Below, in pieces: positions 26,104 to 35,123 of a stretch of DNA of 64,000 nucleotides. The position numbers and the translations under genes are program-made. The stretch lies in NCBI GenBank assembly GCA_963811825.1, contig CAWESS010000018.1:62001-126000 (forward strand), written 5' to 3'. The first letter of the stretch is position 1, and every line of letters begins with the position of its first letter. Under the pieces are notes generated by a model. It searched no databases. It saw only the letters and a program-made list of their open reading frames with translations, and was not told the origin of the DNA. The stretch is from Fodinibacter sp963811825 (GTDB lineage: Bacteria; Actinomycetota; Actinomycetes; Actinomycetales; Dermatophilaceae).

Positions 26104-26761
26104 TCACCGACCCGCCAGTGCCCGGGCGCGGTCTGCTCCGGGGCCGGTCAGGTCGTCGTAGGCCGTGTGGCGCCCGGTGGAGAGGAGCAGCAGGGAGGTG
26201 ACCGGCCCGTCGGACCTCGTCCCCCGAGCCACGGGCCCAGTCGGCATCGGTGGCAACGAGGCGCAGGCCGCGCAACCGGCGGGCGGCGAAGAACGGGAAG
26301 CCGAAGGTGCGGTCCCAGGCCCAGTCGGCGGCGGTCGCCGCGGCCTCCGGGTGCGCGGTCACGGGAGCGCCGAGGGGGCGAGCGATGTCGTGCGAATGGA
26401 CGAGGGCGTCCAGCAGGGGGTCGCGCCACATCGTCGTCGGCGCCAGCTTGCGGTTCCCCACCAGCGAGCGCAGGTTTCCGCTCACCTGGGCATCCGAGAG
26501 GTCGCGAGACCAGGCCAAGGTGCCTTCGCGAATCATGGGGTCGAACCGAAAGCCCTGTCGCGCAGCGCTCTTGACGACGAAGGAGGTCGACGCGAGGGCA
26601 GCCATGGACAGGTGGGCGCCGACGTCGCGGACCGTCCAGGCATCGCACAAGGACTGCTGTTGACGCTGGTCGGCGGTGAGGCCGTCGAGGAGGTCGGCGA
26701 GCTCTGCGCGGACGTCATCGATCACCCGCCAGCTCTCGTCCTTGGTGATGGTGGTGGCCAT
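26104..26761 (-). CDS. Maleylpyruvate isomerase / DinB-like (TIGR03083-type) protein, frameshifted
   Basis: Four-helix DinB-like protein of the mycothiol-dependent maleylpyruvate isomerase family; about 218 residues after correction. SLCDAWTVRDVGAHLSMAAL is the family motif with a metal-ligand His, and LDALVHSHDIARPLG supplies the second ligand pair. The C-terminal domain breaks after GSGDEV near 26215. In the next frame DGPVTSLLLLSTGRHTAYDD continues to the stop at 26104, restored by deleting one base. The gene start faces a MarR gene across two nested inverted repeats. With mtr present in the window, use of mycothiol as cofactor is plausible. Confidence 0.75.
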
Positions 26762-26777
26762 GTGCTCGACCCGGTTC

Positions 26778-26850
26778 GTCAGACTATCGAACTATATTGG
26801 TACGATAGTCTGACCACTATCGGATGGCAAGGGACGGCATCCAATAGTGG
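26778..26850. promoter_or_regulatory. Two adjacent inverted repeats in a divergent promoter
   Basis: First repeat: GTCAGACTATCG (26778-26789) and CGATAGTCTGAC (26803-26814), a perfect 12-bp match around a 13-nt AT-rich spacer that holds TATATT (26793-26798), a good -10. Second repeat: CCACTATCGGATG (26814-26826) and CATCCAATAGTGG (26838-26850), 12 of 13 pairing. Both share an ACTAT half-site. They sit between the MPI-like gene and the MarR gene and are the obvious operator for that MarR protein. Confidence 0.7.
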
Positions 26851-26895
26851 TTCTCCCGTCCGTCGTCCATCGCATCGAACCCGGAGGTGACCGAC

Positions 26896-27345
26896 GTGGC
26901 GGATCCCAACGTCGGGGTGCTCATGTTCGTGGCCCACCGCGCGATGGAGGAGCGGGTGCTCGCCGCCCTGCGCGCCGCCGGTTTCGACGACGTGACCCTG
27001 GCCCAGGGGCGGGTGTTCGCGAGGATCGGGGACGACGGCACGCGACTGACCGACCTCGCCGAGATGGCTCAGGTCACCAAGCAGACGGCTGGCTTCCTCG
27101 TCGACCGGCTCGCGGATGCCGGGTACGTCGAGCGGGTGCCGGACCCCACCGACGCGCGCGCCCGGCTCGTGCGCATCGCCGACCGCGGCCGGGTTGCGCA
27201 GGAGTGCGCTGCCCGCGCGGTCGCCGAGGTGGAGGCCGAGTGGGAGGCGCACGTGGGGGTGAAGGACATGGAGCGGCTGCGCTCGATCATGGGTCGGCTG
27301 CGCGAGGTCACCGACCCCTACCGCGACCTCGGGGAGGGCGGGTGA
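26896..27345 (+). CDS. MarR family transcriptional regulator
   Basis: 149-residue winged-helix repressor: LRAAGFDDVTLAQGRVFARI, GTRLTDLAEMAQVTKQTAGF as the DNA-reading helices, LVDRLADAGYVERVPDPTDA, and the wing DARARLVRIADRG. C-terminal helices for dimerisation follow. GTG26896 is preferred because GGAGG lies about nine bases upstream; GTG26887 would overlap that site. It probably controls itself, the membrane gene coupled to it (GTGA overlap) and the divergent MPI-like gene through the repeats at 26778-26850. Confidence 0.85.
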   Translation: MADPNVGVLMFVAHRAMEERVLAALRAAGFDDVTLAQGRVFARIGDDGTRLTDLAEMAQVTKQTAGFLVDRLADAGYVERVPDPTDARARLVRIADRGRVAQECAARAVAEVEAEWEAHVGVKDMERLRSIMGRLREVTDPYRDLGEGG

Positions 27346-27986
27346 GACACCGCGTGGGGGAGGGCGGGGACGCGAAGGACGTCGCGCGGCTGGAGGCTGC
27401 CGCGCAGGATCCGTCGGTGGTGGCGCGGTGGGTCGCCGGGGTGTTCACGCCCGCGAACGTCGTGCTGGCCGTCGTGGCGTATGTGGCCGTTCGGCACTCG
27501 GCCAGCGTGGCTGAGGCTGCGCTCTGGTGGCTCGTGACCCTGCTGCTCGTGGTCGCGCTTCCCTACGCCATCCTGTTCCGCGCCCTGCGGGGTGGGCGGG
27601 TCGACGACCGGCAGGTCGTGCGGCGCTCGCAACGGCCGTGGTTGTACGTCATGGCGCTGGGGTGCGTCGCAGCGGCCCTGGCCCTGCTCGTCGTTGCCGG
27701 CGCGCCGTCGCAGGTCGTCGCCCTCATCGTCGCCATGGGCGCCGGGCTCGCGGCGATGCTGCTCGCGACCCTCGTGGCCAAGGCCTCGATGCACCTGGCT
27801 GTCGCGGCCGGGGCCGTGGCAGTCGTGCTCATCGAGCAGCCGGTGGTCGGGGCGGTGTTGTCGCTGGTGCTCGTCCCCATCGCGTGGGCGCGGCACCGCG
27901 ATGGGCGGCACTCGGTCGGCCAGCTCGTCGCCGGTGCCCTCATCGGCGGTGTCACCGCGTTCGTGGTCTACGCGCAGCTGACCTGA
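27342..27986 (+). CDS. PAP2-like integral membrane protein
   Basis: 214 residues with about six helices (NVVLAVVAYVAVRH, LWWLVTLLLVVALPYAILF, WLYVMALGCVAAALALLVVA, VALIVAMGAGLAAMLLATLV, then two more). ASMHLAVAAGAVA and HRDGRHSVGQLVAGALIGG are placed like the second and third phosphatase motifs of PAP2 proteins (SGH and SRxxxGxHxxxD). The Gly of the first and the final Asp are replaced, so phosphatase activity is doubtful. Coupled to the MarR gene by GTGA. It is the last intact gene before the degenerate tract. Confidence 0.5.
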   Translation: MRHRVGEGGDAKDVARLEAAAQDPSVVARWVAGVFTPANVVLAVVAYVAVRHSASVAEAALWWLVTLLLVVALPYAILFRALRGGRVDDRQVVRRSQRPWLYVMALGCVAAALALLVVAGAPSQVVALIVAMGAGLAAMLLATLVAKASMHLAVAAGAVAVVLIEQPVVGAVLSLVLVPIAWARHRDGRHSVGQLVAGALIGGVTAFVVYAQLT

Positions 27987-30378
27987 GGCAGTGCCCTCGG
28001 ACTGAGCCGTCACGCGAGGCAGGAAGGTAGTGATGCAACTGGGTTGAAGAGGGCGGGGGTGTTTTCTCAGAGGCAACGTGTGCGCAGGTGCGGTGGGTGA
28101 CTTACAGTTTAAGTACTCAAAGGGGGATGAAGGTTGGACTAACAAGGCTGGACGGTGACACTCTGGATAGTAGTCGCATCGGTGAGAGGCGCGGTCAAGT
28201 AGAGATAGCGGATGTTGGTATGTACAGAGGTGGGGTTGCAGTAGAGGGCAGCAGGCTGCAGATAGTACTGTAGTTGATGGTGCAGAAGGTGGCGGTGTGG
28301 GTGAGGCCAGTCTGCTCGCTGAGGTCGTACGTGTAGGTGTACGAGGGGGTTCCGCTGTCCGCCATCCGGAACCCTCACCCGTAGCGCGTCTGGGCAGTGG
28401 GGCCGCAAGATACGGGACTCTCATAGGGCGTGATCGTCAGACTGGGATCCGCTGCCCCCGCAGGGGTCCACGCTGATGGAGGTGACGGTGGTGCTATCTG
28501 CGGCTTGCTATCGACGTGCGCGTTGAAGATGTCGTCGTAGCGCTGACGGCGGGGTCGCAGGAGAAGTTCAGCGGGTGTTCAGCACACCTGGATATGTGAC
28601 AGTGGCGAAGCCGTAGTAGCGTTCTCCTACGGTCTCACCTCAGCAGTTGAAGCGTAGTCAGCAGCGAGCTGATCTAGAGTCGGAGCCGTCACGGTGTAAC
28701 AGGAATAGACGTAGGTGGGAGGGTTGCGCAGTCTCGGTGGATGGGGTGAGAGTGATGGAGGCGGGCCGGGGTCGGTGATCTCGGGCAGGGATCAAGCGAC
28801 CGCTGATACCGCTGCGTCGGGAGCAGTCCGCTCACGAACCAGTCTCGACGTAGTCGTTGGTCCGCATTGGATACCGGCTGCTCGCGGGCGAAGCTCGTCT
28901 CGCTGGCGTACGTAAATGCCGTGCTGAAGGTGCGGGGGTGCGTTGCGGCTGTAGTCGTAGGAGGTCGACACCGGCGTCCCGGCTACGCCTGTACAGTCAG
29001 CGTAGCACTGGAGTTGGCGGTGTCGGGAGAACACAGATGCTCGTGTCGGGAACGAGCGTTAAGGACGGCTGGATCGGCGGCGGCTCCGCGGTGAACTCCG
29101 CTGGCACGTTCTGTGTCTCCACGAGAGAGAGCAAGTGGTGCACTGCAGTGCGGTGTAGCGGTGAAGGTGTATACTAGGCGGGGAGGCGGTGAGCTGGAGC
29201 GAGGTGTACAGCAGGTACACTAGATGAAGAGGCACCGCAGCTGATGCCTGCGGTGTGGAGGTGACGGTGCCCACGACCAGGGTGACGGTGAGGGACACAA
29301 CACGGCGAGACGTATGAGAAGTGCGCCCAACGGAGCGCGCTGCACTCAAAGAGACTGACAGCTAGTACGAGTGCACGCACCGGTGAAGCTGTCAAACTGG
29401 TAACTCAGCGGGGATGGGTGTGAGGATGACAGACGTGCCTGCACGTATGACTAGCTGCAGTGCACGAGCAGTAGATGCAGACAGGGCTGGAGGTGACAGA
29501 CCTACAGCAGCAGTGCAGACGCGTCGTGGGTGTTGAGTGTCACATCAACTGGTACTCGGGCGGAGGGAGGAGAGAGAAAGAGGAAACACGACTGGTGTAG
29601 TTCAACGAGAGGCTGCAGGTACTACGAGTACACGCGCGCGAAGCGTCGAAGCGAGACCTGCTGCAGGGGTGGCGACCAGGGTACCTCCGTCCGGTGGCGT
29701 AGGAGTGGTCGCAGTCGGACGGCATGCCGTGGGGCTGGAGGCGACGGGCCGCCACCGCCCCCGCTGTGGTAACGGTCAGCAGGTACTGGTTGGGCGGCGA
29801 GGGACGGTCCGCCGTTGCCACGAGGAGAGCACCTCCGACACTTGAACCCCATCCTCCACTAGCTCTGCACTCGTTGACGGCTGGCTGGGGCGGGTGCGGC
29901 GGTCGCCGCCACCTGACATCGCCACACTGATCAGCACCGCCAGCAGAACTGTGAGTATCGCCGCAGGCCGGTCTGGTCTCAGTCGCAGTCCTCAATGACG
30001 GACCTAGCAGACACAAACCAGAGACCGCGGCAACTCAAGGACACGTCCTGATGGTCCCAAAACGTGGGCGTACCTGCGATACGCCTGCGACAGTGTGTCT
30101 CTGTGCATCCAGCAGGCATAGCCGACGAGTCAGCAAGCGCTCCATCAAAGGGGCAGGGCAGACGCACCCGCCCGCGGAGCGCGGTAGCGACGAGGAGCGG
30201 GTCGGGAGTGGCTGACGAAGTCCCGGTGTGCGGGTGCCAGCCGCCAGGTGCGATCAGCGCGGGCGATGCATGGCCGGTGACCATGTGGTCGGGCGGCTGG
30301 CCGGGAGTGCCCCAACGCTCGCCGTAGATCCCTCAGCGGTGAAGTTCCGCGCCGGCGCCCGACGGCGCAATACGGGTC
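27987..30378. other. Low-GC tract without intact genes
   Basis: About 2.4 kb at roughly 58% GC (one line counted 35 of 60), against about 72% around it, with stops in all frames. No tRNA, rRNA or known RNA is recognised. On the minus strand several unconnected frames give Thr/Val-rich pieces: SGTPSYTYTYDLSEQTGL (about 28330), TTVTSISVDP (about 28480), VVSLTVTLVVGTVTSTP (about 29280). There is also a possible signal-anchor, RPAAILTVLLAVLISVA (about 29940). These could be remains of a secreted repeat-domain protein reading leftward. It may be decayed DNA or an error-dense assembly patch; I cannot decide from sequence alone. Confidence 0.5.
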
Positions 30379-31244
30379 ATGGGCTCAGCAGGACCCGATC
30401 CCGGCGCGGTGGTGGCCGTGGTGGGCGCGACAGGTCGGCAGGGGTCGGCGGTGGTTCGGCATCTGCTCGCGATCGGTGGCGGGTGCGGGCACTCACCAGA
30501 GATCCCTCCGGCGCTGCTGCTCGGGCGCTGGCTGACCAGGGGGCACAGATCCAACGCGTGGACACCGAGGACATCGGGTCGCTCGCGCCGGCGTCCATGG
30601 CGTGCATGGGGTCTCAATGTGCAGAACCGATGACCAGCAATGCGGCAGCGGAGGTGCGCCAGGGACGGCATGTCGCCGAGGCTGCGGCCGCGGCCGGCGT
30701 GAGCCACGTCGTATACGGCGCCGCAGGGATCGGAGAGGAGGCAACGGGGGTCGGTTCGTGGGACTCCAAGCTAGCGTCGCGGCACGATCCGGGATCTCGG
30801 GCTGCGGCTCACGGTGCTGCGTCCGATGGCCTTCATGGAGCTGATGACCGACAAGGCGTACTACCGAACGTGGGGGTTTGGCACCTGATGCCAAGCTGAT
30901 GGGAAGTGGCGACCGGTGGGCTGGCTGTGCCTGGACGACTTCGGCGCGATCACCGCGCGCGTGTTCGCCGACCCCGACAGGTGGGGCGACACCACGCTGG
31001 AGCTGGTTTCCGACGTTCAGTGCATCGATGCGTGCCGCGCCTGTGGTCCGACGTCGCAGGCCGCGGACCGCGCGGCGTCCCGATGCCGGTCTGGCTGTTC
31101 GAACGCTTCGCAGGGACCGACCTCACCACGATGTGGCGCTGGCTGCGTACCGCCGAGTTCGACATCTCACCTGCGGCAACCCGCGAGATCTTGCCCGAGG
31201 CACTGACTGTCCGGGGCTGGATGACGCGCACGCTCCAAGGGTGA
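30379..31244 (+). pseudogene. NmrA family NAD(P)-binding protein, shattered by frameshifts
   Basis: Collinear family pieces occur in changing frames. GAVVAVVGATGRQGSAVVRH is the N-terminal dinucleotide motif. Next come DRWRVRALTRDPSGAAARAL, a GVSxVQN-like segment near 30620, and VAEAAAAAGVSHVVYGAAGI. LGLRLTVLRPMAFMELMTDK and VGWLCLDDFGAITARVFADP follow, and the intact end runs from MPVWLFERFAGTDLTTMWRW to the stop at 31244. At least five frame changes lie in under 900 bases, far denser than elsewhere in the window. The full length (about 290 residues) is otherwise represented. Either a decayed gene or a gene in a poorly sequenced patch. Confidence 0.7.
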
Positions 31245-31376
31245 CGTTGAGCACCACCCGGCACCTATGCGCACCTGTGGCCGACCGCCGAGGACCAGAC
31301 GCGCAAGGCCGCGGCCGGTCTGATGCGGGCAGCGATGGGCATTCCTGCGGACTCCCTGCGGACTGCGGGGAGGTAG
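31245..31376 (+). pseudogene. C-terminal remnant of a tyrosine recombinase/phage integrase
   Basis: TLSTTR, a one-base frame change, then TYAHLWPTAEDQTRKAAAGL and about 18 more residues to the stop at 31374-31376. The Tyr in the TYxHLWP context is the catalytic tyrosine of actinophage-type integrases, and the trailing TRKAA helix is typical. Only about 45 residues survive; the upstream catalytic domain is missing, replaced directly by the NmrA gene. It marks a past integration or rearrangement. No attachment-site repeat is recognised nearby. Confidence 0.65.
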
Positions 31377-31405
31377 ACCAGCGGATGACCGCGATGATGC
31401 GGCGT

Positions 31406-32347
31406 TCAGAAGTACCAGGGGAAGGGTGACCAGTCGGGGTCGCGCTTCTCGAGGAACTGGTCGCGCCCCTCGACGGCCTCGTCGGTCATGTAGGCGAGGC
31501 GGGTGGCCTCGCCGGCGAACACCTGCTGGCCCATGAGCCCGTCGTCGAGCAGGTTGAAGGCGAACTTGAGCATCCGCTGCGCCTGCGGGCTCTTGCCCAT
31601 GATCTCGCGCGCGGCCTGAAGCGCCTCGGCCTCGAGCTCGGCGTGGGCGGCGACGATGTTGACCGCACCCATGCGGTGCATGTCGTCGGCCGAGTACGTG
31701 CGGCCCAGGAAGAAGATCTCGCGGGCGAACTTCTGGCCGACCATCTTGGCGAGGTACGCGCTCCCGTAGCCGCCATCGAAGCTGCCGACGTCGGCATCCG
31801 TCTGCTTGAAGCGGGCGTGTTCGCGCGAGGCGAGGGTGAGGTCGCAGACGACGTGCAGGCTGTGGCCCCCGCCGGCGGCCCAGCCGTTGACCAGCGAGAT
31901 GACGACCTTGGGCATGGTGCGGATGAGGCGCTGCACCTCGAGGATGTGCAGGCGCCCACCCTCGGCCTTGACGCGCCGCTCGTCGACGGTGTCGGCGGTG
32001 GTGCCGTCGGCGTACTGGTAGCCCGAGCGGCCACGGATGCGCTGGTCACCGCCGGTGCAGAACGACCACTTGCCGGCGCTACCCGTGCCGTCGGGACCGG
32101 GCCCGTTGCCGGTGAGGAGCACGACGCCGACGTCGGCGGTCCGGCGGGCGTGGTCGAGCACCCGGTAGAGCTCGTCGACGGTGTGCGGGCGGAAGGCGTT
32201 CATCACCTCGGGCCGGTCGAAGGCGATGCGCACGCAGCCGACGTCGACGGCCCGGTGGTAGGTGACGTCGGTGAGGTCCTCGAAGCCGGGCACCTCCTGC
32301 CAGGCGCTGGCGTCGAACGTCTCGCTCACTCCGGGGATCGCGCTCAC
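31406..32347 (-). CDS. menB: 1,4-dihydroxy-2-naphthoyl-CoA synthase
   Basis: 313-residue crotonase-fold enzyme that cyclises OSB-CoA to DHNA-CoA. RIAFDRPEVMNAFRPHTVDE, CTGGDQRIRGRSGYQYADGT, the oxyanion-hole block LVNGWAAGGGHSLHVVCDLT, VGSFDGGYGSAYLAKMVGQK, and the C-terminal DPDWSPFPWYF are all diagnostic. It is intact and of normal length, which places the right edge of the degenerate tract between 31376 and 31406. Its substrate comes from MenE (21 kb) and MenC (34 kb). Confidence 0.95.
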   Translation of the reverse strand: MSAIPGVSETFDASAWQEVPGFEDLTDVTYHRAVDVGCVRIAFDRPEVMNAFRPHTVDELYRVLDHARRTADVGVVLLTGNGPGPDGTGSAGKWSFCTGGDQRIRGRSGYQYADGTTADTVDERRVKAEGGRLHILEVQRLIRTMPKVVISLVNGWAAGGGHSLHVVCDLTLASREHARFKQTDADVGSFDGGYGSAYLAKMVGQKFAREIFFLGRTYSADDMHRMGAVNIVAAHAELEAEALQAAREIMGKSPQAQRMLKFAFNLLDDGLMGQQVFAGEATRLAYMTDEAVEGRDQFLEKRDPDWSPFPWYF

Positions 32348-32377
32348 GGCGGCAAGGCTATCCGCGAGCGTCGGCGG

Positions 32378-32803
32378 CTACGCACCGAGGATGGTGACGT
32401 CGAGGTCCGTGAAGCGGCGAAAGCCTTGGTCGAACGTCACGAGGGTCGCGCGAGAGGTCGTGACCACAGCCGCCAGCCAGGCGTCCGGGATGTCGTTGGC
32501 GTGCAGGTCGAGTGCCTGGACGGATGCCGTGAACCTGGCCCACGCGCTCTCGGAGGGGACGAGGCGGGTGACCGCGGGGGCCGTGCGCACCCGGTCGCAG
32601 AACGCAAGCGAGTCCGCTGGCGACTGGGGGATGCCGATCCGGGGGTTGGTGAGGATGCGCACCACCGCAGTCAGCGTGTCGTCGAGCACACCGACAGGCT
32701 CGGTGCCGGTCAGCAGGTCGATGAGGCTGCGCCGAGCAAGATCGTGGGCAGGCGCCCCGGTGCGCGCTGCGTTGATGAGCACGTTGACGTCGGGCACGAT
32801 CAT
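32378..32803 (-). CDS. vapC: VapC-type PIN-domain toxin
   Basis: 141-residue PIN ribonuclease. The acidic active-site residues are in MIVPDVNVLINAART (first Asp), NDIPDAWLAAVV (central Asp) and LVTFDQGFRRF (last Asp). ATG32803 overlaps the antitoxin stop (ATGA), the usual toxin-antitoxin coupling. The target RNA is unknown. It lies between menB and an unknown gene, close to the degenerate tract. Confidence 0.88.
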   Translation of the reverse strand: MIVPDVNVLINAARTGAPAHDLARRSLIDLLTGTEPVGVLDDTLTAVVRILTNPRIGIPQSPADSLAFCDRVRTAPAVTRLVPSESAWARFTASVQALDLHANDIPDAWLAAVVTTSRATLVTFDQGFRRFTDLDVTILGA

Positions 32804-33034
32804 GCGCGCTCCATCGCGTCGCGCAGACCGGCGTTGTCATTGGGGTCGACGGTGAAGGACCCCTCGAAGACGGGCAGGTCGAAGGCGGCGCGGCGCTCTG
32901 CCTCGTCCGCCTGGGACCTGTCGAGAAGAGCGCAGGGCCTCTTCCAGAACGCTGCTCATGCTGCGGTCCTCCTTCGCTGCGAGCACCTTGGCGGCGCGGA
33001 GCAGTTCGTCGTCGATGGTCACGGTGGTGCGCAT
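32800..33034 (-). CDS. vapB: VapB-type antitoxin, frameshifted
   Basis: MRTTVTIDDELLRAAKVLAA begins a ribbon-helix-helix DNA-binding domain, continuing SMSSVLEEALRS. The frame then breaks near 32931. One base later LDRSQADEAERRAAFDLPVF continues, then FEGSFTVDPN, to the stop overlapping vapC. Removing one base of TCTT (minus strand) restores about 77 residues, normal for VapB. A real loss of antitoxin beside an intact toxin would be toxic, so a sequencing insertion is the better explanation. Confidence 0.75.
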
Positions 33035-33173
33035 GACATCAGTGCATCACGTAAGCATCATGATGCAACCAGGGAGTGGTGCGGCGGCCCTGTGGAAACG
33101 TCGACCCGGTGTCGGAAGGTCGTGTCACGATCGGGGTGAGCGAGCCAGGGGGGCGCGCTGGATGGGGGCGAAC

Positions 33174-34069
33174 ATGGACGACAACGTGCTGAGGTTCGAG
33201 CCGAGAGACCGCGACGATCGGCACTGGTCGACGAGCGAGCTCGATGGCGGTGGTTCGGGCACGCCCGGCAGCGGCTGGTCTGGCGACCGTCGCTACGACG
33301 CGCCTGAGCCGAGCCTCGGCGAACTCGTCAAGGTGGTCCTCCTCGGGCCAGCACCTCCTTGCCGTGGAGCGAGACCCGATCGAGGGGAGTGAGTACGAGA
33401 ACGAGGTTCGCGAGCTCGAGGCGCTCGGCCTTCGGTGGCGTCCCGAAGCCCCCAAGCCACCGGTCCCGCCGCCGCTTCCGGCGCCGCACGAGCAGCAGCT
33501 GGCCTGGCTGGCGACGATCGTCGGGGGAGAGGAAGCGCTCGCGGATCTCAATTCGGCTCCACTGCCGCCCGCGCCGCTCGACCTCGACGCCGTGCCGCCG
33601 CACCTGCGAGATCGGGTGGCGACCATCGAGGCGCGCTTCGAGCCCTGGGTGGCAGCTCGTCATGGGAGGCGAAGGGCTGACCGCCGCCCGGCGGCTGCTC
33701 GTTCGCGCAGTGGCTGCCGAACCCGGCCTGCTGCGCTCCGATCGGGACGACATGGCGGTTGGCGCCGTCGTCTGGGCCGTGGCCAAGGGCAACGACCTCG
33801 TCGGGGCGAACCGCCCGGTCCGGGCCAGTGCCATCCAGGAGTTGGCGGGCCTGCGCTCGTCACCCGGGCAGCGGGGGGCTGCCTTCGCCTACGCGGTGGG
33901 CGGTGTCTCCACCCGCTACGGCCGAGCGGACTGGACGTACGGCGGTCAGCGGCCCGACGTCATCCCGTTGGGCAGCCCCGATCTGCTCCTGGGGCGATTC
34001 CGGCGTCGGCTCGTCACCAGCCGAGACCTCGCGCTCCAGCTGCGGGCCCGGACGCCGGCCGCAGGCTGA
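33174..34069 (+). CDS. Unrecognised protein, two frameshifts
   Basis: I do not recognise this gene. The corrected product is about 297 residues: MDDNVLRFEPRDRDDRHWST, a Gly/Ser-rich linker, then SLGELVKVVLLG. After a one-base slip near 33347 comes QHLLAVERDPIEGSEYENEV, a Pro-rich stretch and HEQQLAWLATIVGGEEALAD. After a second slip near 33650 comes QLVMGGEGLTAARRLLVRAV, then AVGAVVWAVAKGNDLVGANR, and a basic C-terminal helix. No signal peptide or membrane helix. Both breaks are repaired by deleting one base. ATG33174 is the chosen start. The neighbours (vapBC, menC) do not suggest a role. Confidence 0.55.
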
Positions 34070-34102
34070 TCGGGCGTGGGCACTCGGCATACGGTGTGCA
34101 CC

Positions 34103-35101
34103 ATGTCGTTGCCACCGGTCGGTGACCTCCTTGCAGGGATGCGTGTCGTCGCCATCCCGATGCGGGTGCGGTTTCGCGGCGTGATCACCCGCGAGGTGGC
34201 ACTGGTCGAGGGCCCGCACGGGTGGGGCGAGTTCGGGGCCTTCCTCGAGTACGGCCCGCTGGAGGCGTCGCGCTGGCTCGCGTCGGCCGTCGAGACGGCG
34301 TACGAGCCATGGCCGGATGCCGTGCGCGCGGAGGTTTCCGTCAACGCCACCGTGCCGGCCGTTCCGGCCGAAGAAGTCGCCGGGGTGATCGCCCGTTTTC
34401 CCGGGTGCACGACGGCCAAGGTCAAGGTCGCGGAGCGTGGACAGTCACTCGCGGACGACATCGCCCGGGTGGCCGAGGTGCGTGCGGTGATGGGGCCCTC
34501 GGGGAGGGTGCGCGTCGACGCCAACGGGGCCTGGTCGGTGGGTGACGCGGTCGACGCCCTGCGCAGGCTTGCCCCGTACGACCTCGAGTACGCCGAGCAG
34601 CCGTGCACCAGCGTCGAGGAACTTCGCGACCTGCGGATCGCGCTGGCGCGCGCCGGAGTCGATGTGCCCGTCGCGGCTGATGAGTCGATCCGCAAGGCCG
34701 AGGACCCGCTGCGGGTGCGTGACCTCGAGGCAGCGGACCTCATCGTCGTCAAGGTCGCACCGCTCGGGGGAGTGCGGTCAGCGCTGCGTGTCGTCGAGGA
34801 GTGCGGGCTCCCGGCCGTCGTGTCCTCGGCGCTCGACACCAGCGTGGGCATCTCGTCCGGGGTGGCGCTCGCGGCTGCGCTGCCGACCCTCGACCACGCT
34901 TGCGGCCTGGGCACCGTCGCGTTGCTCGGGGGCGACGTCACCCTCGACCCACTCGTGCCGCATGAAGGGGCGCTCGTCCCGGGGCGGGTCGGCGTTGATG
35001 CCGTCCTGGTGGACCGCTGGGCGGCAACTCCCGACCGCGTTGCCTGGTGGGTCGAGCGGGTTGTCGACTGCCATGCGGTGCTGTCCGGAACACGGCACTG
35101 A
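34103..35101 (+). CDS. menC: o-succinylbenzoate synthase
   Basis: 332-residue enolase-superfamily enzyme that dehydrates SHCHC to OSB. The general-acid/base lysine pair is in TTAKVKVAERG, the metal ligands in VRVDANGAWSVGDA, LEYAEQPC and VAADESIRKAED, and the opposite-face Lys in LIVVKVAPLGGV. ATG34103 (MSLPPVGDLLAGMRVVAIPM) is chosen; ATG34139 is possible. It is followed 22 bases later by a VOC gene in the same direction. It acts between MenD/MenH and MenE. Confidence 0.93.
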   Translation: MSLPPVGDLLAGMRVVAIPMRVRFRGVITREVALVEGPHGWGEFGAFLEYGPLEASRWLASAVETAYEPWPDAVRAEVSVNATVPAVPAEEVAGVIARFPGCTTAKVKVAERGQSLADDIARVAEVRAVMGPSGRVRVDANGAWSVGDAVDALRRLAPYDLEYAEQPCTSVEELRDLRIALARAGVDVPVAADESIRKAEDPLRVRDLEAADLIVVKVAPLGGVRSALRVVEECGLPAVVSSALDTSVGISSGVALAAALPTLDHACGLGTVALLGGDVTLDPLVPHEGALVPGRVGVDAVLVDRWAATPDRVAWWVERVVDCHAVLSGTRH

Positions 35102-35123
35102 CCGACACGCGAAGGAGCCGAAC

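Noticed and set aside
27987..31400. tRNA, rRNA, CRISPR or riboswitch in the low-GC tract
   Set aside because: I looked for cloverleaf ends, regular repeats with spacers and known leader motifs and found none.
31406..31440. A phage attachment site beside menB
   Set aside because: No direct repeat of the integrase-side sequence could be found within the tract edges.
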